The position numbers and the translations under genes are program-made. A model generated the notes under the pieces. The model saw only the letters and a program-made list of their open reading frames with translations. It was not told where the DNA came from and searched no databases. Positions 45,051-52,155 of a DNA stretch of 64,000 nucleotides are shown here, piece by piece; positions within the stretch are counted from its first letter, which is position 1, and each line of letters starts with the position of its first letter. Source of the DNA: Pirellulales bacterium (GTDB lineage Bacteria > Planctomycetota > Planctomycetia > Pirellulales > PALSA-1355); assembly GCA_022844125.1 (NCBI GenBank), contig JALHMI010000003.1:248001-312000 (forward strand), read 5' to 3'.

Positions 45051-45144
45051 TAACGTTCTCCTTCTTGCGATGAAATGAAAAAGGTTCGGGGTGTGAGCAG
45101 CATCCGCGGACACTCCCCACACCCCGGCGCCTTGGCATAGCGGG

Positions 45145-45678
45145 TTACTTCGCCACCTTCTCCTGGGCGAGTTTCAGTTTGGCCGCCGTCTGCGTGTCCT
45201 GCGGCTCGGCCTTCACGATCTCTTCGAGAAGCGGAATCGCGTCCCGGTAGCGCTCTTGCTCAAGATAGGCGTAAGCCAGGCCGTAGGTGCCCGCATTGAC
45301 GCCCGAACTTTTCTTGAGCATGTGCTCCCAGACCTTGATCGCGCCATCGAGGTCCCCTTCCGCCCGCAGCACACGTGCGAGCCCGTTGAGTGCGCCGCCG
45401 GCGTCGGGATCTTTCTTGAGGACGACTTCGAAGTGCGGTTTCGCGGCCGCGGCATCGCCGCTGTTCAGCAGTGCCCAACCCAGCCCATTCGAAATGTTCG
45501 GATCGCCAGGCTTCTCCTTCAGCAGCTTCTCAAAGATCTCGCGGGCTTCAGCGTTGCGACCCTGGTTAAAAAAGCGCCAAGCCTGCATGAACTCCTCGTT
45601 CGACGCCGAAGCCTCGGCGGGCTCGATCAGTTGCCGCAACTCCGCGGGAAGCTGCCTGGCTTTCGCCGCGGCGAGCAT
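45145..45678 (-). CDS. TPR protein, C-terminal fragment (split by frameshift)
   Basis: A 177-residue reading frame made of tetratricopeptide repeats: NEEFMQAWRFFNQGRNAEAR, NISNGLGWALLNSGDAAAAK, GALNGLARVLRAEGDLDGAI and GTYGLAYAYLEQERYRDAIP. It continues the repeat pattern of the overlapping upstream frame at 45627-46349. The two join sensibly if one base is added in the CCC run at 45696-45698 (GGG on the coding strand), which would read VVDSGEGDDSAQQMLAAAKA. Either a recent pseudogene, a programmed shift or an assembly error. Shown separately because no in-frame upstream start with a ribosome site supports independent translation. Confidence 0.65.
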   Translation of the reverse strand: MLAAAKARQLPAELRQLIEPAEASASNEEFMQAWRFFNQGRNAEAREIFEKLLKEKPGDPNISNGLGWALLNSGDAAAAKPHFEVVLKKDPDAGGALNGLARVLRAEGDLDGAIKVWEHMLKKSSGVNAGTYGLAYAYLEQERYRDAIPLLEEIVKAEPQDTQTAAKLKLAQEKVAK

Positions 45679-46349
45679 TTGCTGGGCGCTGTCGTCCCTT
45701 CGCCGGAGTCGACGACCTTCTTGGCCCAGCGTTCGGCGTTCTTCCAGTCCCCTTCGAGCAAGTACACCTTGGCCAGGCCATACCAGGCGGCCGAGGCGGT
45801 GGGAGCCGCCTTGAGCAGATACTTCTTCGCGTCCTTGTAATTGCGATCAAAGAGCGCGATCTGCCCCAGGCCATTCAGCGCCGCCGCATGCCTGGGTTCC
45901 AGCGCGATCACCTTCTTGAACGCTTCGGCCGCTTCCTTGCGCCGCCCCGTATTGAAGTTGCACCAGCCGAGGCCATTCCAGGCATTGGTGTTTTTCGGAG
46001 CAAGCTTCACGGCGGCAGCAAATTTTTCGCGGGCCGCCTCGGGATCTTGTTGCCAGAGAGCCCAGCCCTGCTGCGCAAGTTGGGCCGACTCGTCCGCGGC
46101 CACCGCCGAATCGGCAGTGCCGCTCCAGAGCACGAGAGTAAGTCCCGCCAGACTTAACGTCGCCAGCAGGGCCAATCCTCCAAGTGTGATGAGAATAGTT
46201 TTCCGCCGATGACGTTTCCGTTCCTCGCTCTGCAGCGACCTGACTAGTAAGTCGTCGCCTCGCTGCATTGCCAGTTCAAGTCGGTCGTCATCGGTGGCCG
46301 CGGCGGCACTTCGGCCAACCCGCGAACTTTTGTTATGCCAAGCGCGCAT
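45627..46349 (-). CDS. Membrane-anchored TPR protein, N-terminal part (frameshifted)
   Basis: A 240-residue frame. The cytoplasmic N-terminus (1-48) has ELAMQRGDDLLVRSLQSEER, one transmembrane helix lies at about 50-75 (ILITLGGLALLATLSLAGLT), and TPR repeats follow: QLAQQGWALWQQDPEAAREK, NAWNGLGWCNFNTGRRKEAA and AALNGLGQIALFDRNYKDAK. After VVDSGEG the frame runs into unrelated sequence (TTAPSKCSPRRKPGS) and stops. The repeat array resumes in another frame (45145-45678). The intact protein would have ~390 residues. It lies 87 bases downstream of a DUF2089 regulator gene, and probably in its operon. Confidence 0.7.
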   Translation of the reverse strand: MRAWHNKSSRVGRSAAAATDDDRLELAMQRGDDLLVRSLQSEERKRHRRKTILITLGGLALLATLSLAGLTLVLWSGTADSAVAADESAQLAQQGWALWQQDPEAAREKFAAAVKLAPKNTNAWNGLGWCNFNTGRRKEAAEAFKKVIALEPRHAAALNGLGQIALFDRNYKDAKKYLLKAAPTASAAWYGLAKVYLLEGDWKNAERWAKKVVDSGEGTTAPSKCSPRRKPGSFPRSCGN

Positions 46350-46436
46350 GGGGGCCCCCGAGTCATCAATGGCGAGTGCACAGGCGAGCGAAGCGGCCGC
46401 CCCGCGCTGGTGCGCTCACTTACGCCAGAGAACGAT

Positions 46437-46814
46437 TCAAATACGTTTGATCAGCCGCGCGGCTTCCTCGGCGTTCGATTTGCCCGGCTCGACCGCATCG
46501 AGCAGGTTGCCGCGCACACGTTGTGTTTTGGCGATCTCGCCGCGAATGGCTTCGATCACCTTGTCGAGTCGCGAACGCACGGTCGGGTACGACACGCCGA
46601 CCTGCTCCGCGATTTCTTTGAGGTTGCCACTGGCCAGCACGAACATCTCGACAAACCGCTGATGCTCGACCGGCAGCCCGGCCAGCCGCGACATACCAAA
46701 CGCCCCGTTGACGGCCACCTGGCAGGCGTCGCACGTCATTTCGCTGACGTGCATGGCCTGGCCGCAGTAGGGACAGTCGTTGCCGACGGGTCGTGGCTCG
46801 GGGCTCGCATTCAT
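46437..46814 (-). CDS. DUF2089 family zinc-ribbon/HTH protein
   Basis: A 125-residue protein. The zinc ribbon is CPYC (14-17) and CDAC (28-31), and the DUF2089 core follows: MSRLAGLPVEHQRFVEMFVL, then GNLKEIAEQVGVSYPTVRSRLD, a helix-turn-helix. Probably a transcriptional regulator; the family has no firm assigned function. ATG 46814 is favoured because the promoter just upstream places the transcription start near 46853; ATG 46850 is possible only as a leaderless start. It heads a unit with the TPR gene and perhaps the small membrane protein. Confidence 0.85.
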   Translation of the reverse strand: MNASPEPRPVGNDCPYCGQAMHVSEMTCDACQVAVNGAFGMSRLAGLPVEHQRFVEMFVLASGNLKEIAEQVGVSYPTVRSRLDKVIEAIRGEIAKTQRVRGNLLDAVEPGKSNAEEAARLIKRI

Positions 46815-46860
46815 GGGTTTCTCGGCTCTTCGAGAGGCCGTAATGTTCATTCGTGAATGC

Positions 46861-46889
46861 CTTATATCCCACAGACTAAATAAAATCAA
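46861..46889 (-). promoter_or_regulatory. Promoter of the DUF2089 gene with flanking inverted ATTCACGA boxes
   Basis: On the minus strand TTGATT (46889-46884), 17-base spacer and TATAAG (46866-46861). ATTCACGA occurs on the plus strand at 46891-46898, and its inverse TCGTGAAT at 46851-46858, one on each side of the core promoter and about 40 bases apart. The gene product has an HTH, so autoregulation is plausible. Confidence 0.55.
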
Positions 46890-47117
46890 CATTCACGATG
46901 AAAACTATCCATGAAATCAATAAACGCGGCCTGTTACGTCACAAACCGTCCACCAGCCTGCCGAGAGCTGTTGACGCTCCGAAGGTTCCGCTGGGCCGGA
47001 TCGCAAGTTCGCCACAAAAGCATCGCCAGCCGCGCTGGCCTGCTTTTTCTGGCGGCCAATTGGAATGCGGCAACAAGGCCGGCACGACGGAGGCGCAAGA
47101 GTCCGCGCCCCAGACGT

Positions 47118-47201
47118 TTAAGAAGTGCTGCCCATCGACATCACGAACAGCATCCCGCTGATGACGATGCCGAGGAGCAGCAGCAGTTCGTCGAATAGCA
47201 T
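47118..47201 (-). CDS. Candidate 27-residue hydrophobic microprotein
   Basis: Starts MLFDELLLLLGIVISGML and ends SMGSTS. It is almost entirely one transmembrane helix. No ribosome site is evident. It is the only protein-like item in the 46890-47572 gap, which otherwise shows no gene; a plus-strand frame at 46898-47161 looks spurious. Chance is possible. Confidence 0.28.
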   Translation of the reverse strand: MLFDELLLLLGIVISGMLFVMSMGSTS

Positions 47202-47400
47202 GGGGATCGCTGACGGTAAGGTTGGTTCGCAGTCGGGGCCCCCGCCGGGCCTTTAGCCAAAGCGTAGGTCGCCAATCGCAGCCACCGAGGGCGCCCCCAG
47301 CCAAGTGCAAGTCACCGCTTTGGAATAAATGAGGTCGGAAAGGTCGAATTATTGGGGTCAGTCGTAGGGGTTTTGCCGCGCCACGACCCGGCCGAATGAC

Positions 47401-47438
47401 GCCTATTTCCTTGATTTTCCCTGTTGGGACAAATAGGC
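47401..47438 (+). promoter_or_regulatory. Inverted repeat upstream of the PEP-CTERM cyclophilin gene
   Basis: GCCTATTT (47401-47408) and AAATAGGC (47431-47438) form a perfect 8-base dyad around 22 bases that include TTGATT and CCCTGTTGGG. It is 135 bases before the start codon, in a locally AT-rich patch. It could be an operator or the stem of a leader hairpin. Confidence 0.35.
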
Positions 47439-47572
47439 TAAATCTTTGGCCGAGTCGCGTCGCCCGCTTCGGCGGCGGCGGGGTGCAGCGAGGCACGATT
47501 CGCACCCCCCCCCCTGGCGCACCCCCTCTCAACTGACACGGCACTTGGAAAACGGAATCATCGGGACTAGAG

Positions 47573-48580
47573 ATGCTCAGGCAACTTCGTTCGCTCGTTG
47601 TTCGCTCCGGCCTCGTGGGGGCCCTGCTGCTGATTTGCTCGGCTCAGCCGGCGCACGCCGGAACGCTCGTGACCATCAGCACCAACATGGGCGACATCAA
47701 GGTCGATCTGTTCAACGAAGTCACGGTCCAGACGGTCGACAACTTCGTCAACCTGATCGCCGCGGGTCGCTACACAAACACGATTTTCCATCGCGTTGAC
47801 GACGACTTCATGATCCAGGGCGGCGGATTCGACCTCAACTTCAACGCCATCCCGAACAACGGCCCCATCGCGCTCGACTACCAGATCAAGAACCGCCGCG
47901 GCACGATTGCCATGGCACGTCAAACGCAACCGAACACCGCCACCAGCCAATTCTTCATCAATACGGTCGACAATTCCGCAGGCCTGGGTCCTGGCGGATG
48001 GTCCGCCGACGGTTACACCGTCTTCGGCTGGGTCGTGGACGGCATGGAAGTGGTCGACGCGATCGAGGCAGTGCCCATTTATCAATTCGCCTCCCCGTTC
48101 GGCGAGTTGCCCTTGCGCAACTATATCTCGGGCGCCGAAATTCAGAACTCGAACAAAGTCATCATCCAATCGATCTCCATTGCCGAGCAGCATCCCTCTT
48201 ATCAAAACCCCATCTTTGCGCCCGACACCAACAACGACGGCAACCTGAATAGCCAGGATGCCCTGCTGATCATCAACTCTCTGCTCACCGTCGGCTCCGC
48301 ACATGACGCCAACGCCACTTACATCACGGACACCTACAAGTACTTTGATGCCAACGGCGACGGGCGCGTGAACTCGCAAGACCTGCTGCTGGTGTTCAAC
48401 GCGATCCTTTCCCAAAACGCGGCCGCATCCCTCGTGGCCTCGCCGATGGCCTCGCCGATGGCCTCGCCGATGGCCTCGCCGATGGTGGTTCCCGAGCCAG
48501 CCACCTGGAGCCTGCTGCTAACCGCGCTCGCGTCGCTGGGATTCGTCGGCTGGCGACGCCGCAACCGCCGAGCCGGCTAA
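47573..48580 (+). CDS. Secreted cyclophilin-type peptidyl-prolyl isomerase with dockerin repeat and PEP-CTERM anchor
   Basis: A 335-residue exported protein with four parts. The signal peptide (1-29) ends in AHAG. A cyclophilin domain (31-203) contains FHRVDDDFMIQGGG (72-85) and SQFFINT (125-131), typical of small bacterial PpiA/B enzymes. A type I dockerin-like pair of EF-hand loops follows: DTNNDGNLNSQDALL (218-232) and DANGDGRVNSQDLLL (259-273). Then come four tandem ASPM repeats (289-304) and a PEP-CTERM tail: VPEPATWSLLLTALASL and WRRRNRR (307-333). It should be exported, then processed or anchored by an exosortase. The exosortase gene is not in the window. Confidence 0.9.
   Translation: MLRQLRSLVVRSGLVGALLLICSAQPAHAGTLVTISTNMGDIKVDLFNEVTVQTVDNFVNLIAAGRYTNTIFHRVDDDFMIQGGGFDLNFNAIPNNGPIALDYQIKNRRGTIAMARQTQPNTATSQFFINTVDNSAGLGPGGWSADGYTVFGWVVDGMEVVDAIEAVPIYQFASPFGELPLRNYISGAEIQNSNKVIIQSISIAEQHPSYQNPIFAPDTNNDGNLNSQDALLIINSLLTVGSAHDANATYITDTYKYFDANGDGRVNSQDLLLVFNAILSQNAAASLVASPMASPMASPMASPMVVPEPATWSLLLTALASLGFVGWRRRNRRAG
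48437..48484 (+). repeat. Tandem 12-base repeat inside the cyclophilin gene
   Basis: Four in-frame copies of GCCTCGCCGATG, encoding ASPM each time, between the dockerin segment and the PEP-CTERM tail. The copies are identical, so slippage could change the linker length between strains. Confidence 0.9.
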
Positions 48581-48717
48581 ACTCCCGCATTTCCTCGCGC
48601 TTCGGTACCGTCGTCTGCCCGCTGGCAGTCGGACCTCCCGCGCTGCATAATGGTCGCTCGCGGAGCCGCTCGCTCCCGCGCTAGCCCACCGATCACGCAC
48701 CTGAGGACCCACCCGCC

Positions 48718-49404
48718 ATGAAATTCCTGCTTCCGCTGCTGGTTGCCGCCGCTATCTTCGTTGTTCCCGCAGTCTCGCTCGCCGCGGATAACACACCGCC
48801 CGAAGGCTTCACTGCGCTCTTCAATGGCAAGGACCTCAGCGGCTGGAAGGGCCTGGTCGGCAACCCCGTGACCCGCGCCAAGATGAGCCAGGACGAAATG
48901 TCCAAGGCCCAGGCGGAAGCCGACCAGCGGATGCGCGACCACTGGAAGGTCGTCGATGGCGTTCTCATGTTCGACGGCCAGGGCGATAGCCTCTGCACGG
49001 TCGAGGACTACGGCGATGTCGAGATGTTCGTCGACTGGAAGCTCGAACCCAAGGGCGACACCGGCATTTACCTCCGCGGCGCCCCGCAGGTCTCGATCTG
49101 GGATCCCGCCGTCTCGGCCCCGGAACCCGGCATCGGCTCGGGCGGTTTGTTCAACAACCAGAAGCATCCTTCGCGTCCGACGGCGCTGGCCGACAAGCCG
49201 GTCGGCGAGTGGAACACGTTCCGCATCAAGATGGTCGGCGACAAGGTTACCGTGTGGCTCAATGACAAGCTGGTGACCGACAGCGTTGTGCTCGAAAACT
49301 ACTGGGAGCGCGACAAGCCGATCTACCCGACTGGCCAGATCGAGTTGCAGAACCACGGCAACACGCTGTACTTCAAGAACATCTATCTGAAGAAGCTCGA
49401 CTAG
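48718..49404 (+). CDS. DUF1080 family secreted protein (3-keto-disaccharide hydrolase fold)
   Basis: A 228-residue exported protein with a signal peptide (1-22, ending SLAAD). FTALFNGKDLSGWKG is the DUF1080 signature opening. GDVEMFVDWKLEPKGDTGIYLRG and WNTFRIKMVGDKVTVWLND are the jelly-roll strands. Characterised relatives hydrolyse 3-keto-glycosides; this protein may act in polysaccharide breakdown, but substrate evidence is lacking. GAGGA lies 9 bases before the ATG. It ends back-to-back with ligD, with no bases between the two stop codons. Confidence 0.88.
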   Translation: MKFLLPLLVAAAIFVVPAVSLAADNTPPEGFTALFNGKDLSGWKGLVGNPVTRAKMSQDEMSKAQAEADQRMRDHWKVVDGVLMFDGQGDSLCTVEDYGDVEMFVDWKLEPKGDTGIYLRGAPQVSIWDPAVSAPEPGIGSGGLFNNQKHPSRPTALADKPVGEWNTFRIKMVGDKVTVWLNDKLVTDSVVLENYWERDKPIYPTGQIELQNHGNTLYFKNIYLKKLD

Positions 49405-52077
49405 TCAGCTCGCGCCCAGCTTCTTCCAGATCGTCTTGGTGATTGCCTGTCGCACGTCGGCGATGCCGTCCCATGGATCGCGCTTCAGGTTCTTGAGCCG
49501 TGCCGGCACGTTGGCAAGCGTGAACTGAGCGGCGGAGCGAACGTGCGCCAGTTCATCCCACGAGATTGGCATCGACACGGGGCAGCCATCCTTCGCCCGC
49601 GTGGAGTAAGCCGCGATCCAGGTGGCGCCGCGCCCGTTGCGCAGATAGTCCAGATAGATCTTCCCACCGCGGGCGGCCTTCGACATGTTCGTCGTGTACC
49701 GCTCCGGATCGGCTAGCGCAACCGCGCCGGCCACGTCGGCGCAAAACTGCTTGGCGTCGTCCCAGTCCGTGCGGCGATCGATTGGCACGACCACGTGCAG
49801 CCCCTTGCCCCCCGTCGTTTTCAGAAAAGTCACGAGCCCCAGGTCGGCGAAGAACTCGCGGATCTGCCGCGCGCTTTCCACCACGCGTTTCCAGGGCAGA
49901 CCTTCGTCCGGATCGAGATCGAAGACCAGCCGGTCCGGTCGCTCGACGTTGTCGGTGCGCGAACCCCAGACGTGAATCTCGAGCGTGTTCATGTGCACGA
50001 GCGAGAGCAACCCGTCCAGATCCTGCACCACGGCATATTCAATCTTCTTCCGCTTCTCGGCAATCACGATCCGGCCAAGTGCCTCGGGCATCCCCTTGTC
50101 GGCATGCTTCTGATAGAAGCACTGCCCACGGATGCCGCCCGGACAGCGCACCAGCGTGAGGGGCCGCGCTACCAGGTGTGGCAGAATCCAATCGGCGATG
50201 CTCGCGTAGTACCCTGCGAGTTGGCCTTTCGTGACGCCATCATCCGGCCAGAGTACTTTTTCCGGATGCGTCAATCGCACGCTCTTGAGAAGATCCGGCA
50301 TGGCATTGTTCCCATTGCGTGAGGAGGCCTTGCTCACGGAGTTACTTTTCGACGAGGCGTTCGGCACTTGCTTCAGTGGCACGGGGCGTTCGCGGCGCAC
50401 GTCCTTGGCGGCTTTATCCTCGCGCAGCCCCAGGTACGCCGGATGCCGCAGGTGCCCATCGCGTGTCCACTCTCCAAACGTGACCTGGGCCACAAGTTCC
50501 GGCTTCACCCAGTGGACGGCGCGTGCCTGGCCGGTGCGGCCAGTGAGATCAACGAACGGCGACTTGGCCTGCTCGAGCTTCGCCAGTCGCTTTCGCAATT
50601 CTTCCAGCACACGGTCGCTGAAGCCGGTCCCTACGCGGCCCGCATAGCGCAACTCATGTTCTTCGTCGTAGTAACCGAGCAGCAGCGCGCCGAAACCCAC
50701 ACGCGAACCGGCCGGCGGCGTGAACCCGCCAATCACGAACTCTTCGCGATGCGCGCACTTCACCTTGACCCAATCGGTGCTGCGGCCCGGCACGTATGGC
50801 CGATCGCGGCGCTTGCAGATGATCCCTTCCAGACCGCGCTTGCAAATCTCCTCATAGAATTCCGGCCCCTGGCCGGCGAGGTAGCCCGCGTCGCGGATCG
50901 GGCTCTTGGGGTGCGTTGCTACCGTGGCCAGCAGCTGCTTCCGCCCATCGAGCGGAACTTTCATCAGATTCCGCCCATCGAGATAGAGCAGATCGAAAAC
51001 GTAGTACACGAGCTGGCCGGCTCGACTTTCGGAGAACGCGTTCTGCAAGTCCTGGAAACTGGAACTGCCATCGGCTGCCAGCGCGACAACTTCCCCGTCC
51101 AGTACGGCGGAGCCAACACCGAGCCCTCGCGCAGCTTGCACCAGGTGCGGAACGCGAGCGGTCCAGTCGAGTCCGTTGCGGCTGGAGAACGTGACGTTCC
51201 GCCCCTCGATGCGGCAGATCATCCGATAGCCATCGAACTTGATCTCGTTCAGCCAGTTGTCGCCGGTGGGCGCCGCTTTCACGAGCGTGGCGAGTTGCGG
51301 CTTGATCCTGGCCGGCATCGCCATCTTCTTGGCCGTCGTCAGTTCGGCGAGCGCAGCCTTGCGCGACTTGGGGTCGGACCGAGTTGCTGCGCTCACTTTG
51401 TGAGCCGGGACGTTCCCGTTGCGCGAAAACTTGCGAGTGGACGACCAGCGGCGACTGCCCCCTTTGCCGGCCGCGATCTCGTCCATTGTGCGGCCCGTCG
51501 CGACGCTGTTCGGCTCCCGCTCCAGGATGCCGTCCTCGTCCCCTTCGATCGCTTCCGCGTCGCGGACCTTGAACAGAAACCACGGCTCCTTGCCGTGGTC
51601 GCTTGCCGGTGCGCGTCCGCCGCTGCGCTTCACCAGCACCCATTCGCCCCGCAACTTGTCGCCGTGCAGCGTGAAGTGCAGCTTGCCCTGGCGATACGCG
51701 GCCGCCGGGTCTTCGTCCATCGACCAGGTGCCTTGATCCCAGAGCATCACGGTGCCGCCACCGTACTCACCCTGAGGAATCGTCCCCTCGAACGAACCGT
51801 ACTCCAGCGGATGATCCTCGACGTGCATCGCCAGGCGCTTAACGCTGGGATCGACACTGGGGCCTTTCGGCACGGCCCAGCTCTTGAGCACGCCTTCGAT
51901 CTCCAGGCGGAAATCGTAGTGCAGGTGACTCGCGGCGTGCTTTTGAATGCAGTACGGCCACCCGTGCCTGGACCGCGTACTGGGCTTGTTCGCAGCGGCG
52001 CTCTTCGCGCTGGCGGTGCCACGCGGCTCGGTGGTCTTTTGAAAATCGCGTTTCTGGCGATAACGTATCAGCGACAT
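49405..52077 (-). CDS. ligD: Multifunctional ATP-dependent DNA ligase D
   Basis: An 890-residue enzyme of bacterial non-homologous end joining, with domains in the order phosphoesterase-ligase-polymerase. The N-terminal 3'-phosphoesterase domain (about 38-185) has QKHAASHLHYDFRLE and IPQGEYGGGTV. The ligase domain has the adenylated Lys280 in EIKFDGYR and a motif IV-like region GLEGIICKRRD. The C-terminal primase-polymerase domain (about 600-890) has the metal motif DLDPDEG and GGKGLHVVVPI. Thr/Ser/Lys-rich linkers separate them. No Ku gene is nearby in this window. The gene converges on the DUF1080 gene. Confidence 0.93.
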   Translation of the reverse strand: MSLIRYRQKRDFQKTTEPRGTASAKSAAANKPSTRSRHGWPYCIQKHAASHLHYDFRLEIEGVLKSWAVPKGPSVDPSVKRLAMHVEDHPLEYGSFEGTIPQGEYGGGTVMLWDQGTWSMDEDPAAAYRQGKLHFTLHGDKLRGEWVLVKRSGGRAPASDHGKEPWFLFKVRDAEAIEGDEDGILEREPNSVATGRTMDEIAAGKGGSRRWSSTRKFSRNGNVPAHKVSAATRSDPKSRKAALAELTTAKKMAMPARIKPQLATLVKAAPTGDNWLNEIKFDGYRMICRIEGRNVTFSSRNGLDWTARVPHLVQAARGLGVGSAVLDGEVVALAADGSSSFQDLQNAFSESRAGQLVYYVFDLLYLDGRNLMKVPLDGRKQLLATVATHPKSPIRDAGYLAGQGPEFYEEICKRGLEGIICKRRDRPYVPGRSTDWVKVKCAHREEFVIGGFTPPAGSRVGFGALLLGYYDEEHELRYAGRVGTGFSDRVLEELRKRLAKLEQAKSPFVDLTGRTGQARAVHWVKPELVAQVTFGEWTRDGHLRHPAYLGLREDKAAKDVRRERPVPLKQVPNASSKSNSVSKASSRNGNNAMPDLLKSVRLTHPEKVLWPDDGVTKGQLAGYYASIADWILPHLVARPLTLVRCPGGIRGQCFYQKHADKGMPEALGRIVIAEKRKKIEYAVVQDLDGLLSLVHMNTLEIHVWGSRTDNVERPDRLVFDLDPDEGLPWKRVVESARQIREFFADLGLVTFLKTTGGKGLHVVVPIDRRTDWDDAKQFCADVAGAVALADPERYTTNMSKAARGGKIYLDYLRNGRGATWIAAYSTRAKDGCPVSMPISWDELAHVRSAAQFTLANVPARLKNLKRDPWDGIADVRQAITKTIWKKLGAS

Positions 52078-52155
52078 GGGCTTGCGCTCAAACCGTCCGG
52101 TGAGCTTTTCGACCCCTCACAGCACCCGGTGAGAAACAATCCACAGGGGCAACTA

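Noticed and set aside
44869-45138. 89-codon minus-strand ORF in another frame over the small membrane protein
   Set aside because: The alternative frame has two clear hydrophobic helices and a good ribosome site, so it is preferred.
46898-47161. 87-codon plus-strand ORF after the DUF2089 promoter
   Set aside because: Polar, Arg/Pro-rich translation with no start signal; overlaps the upstream regulatory region.
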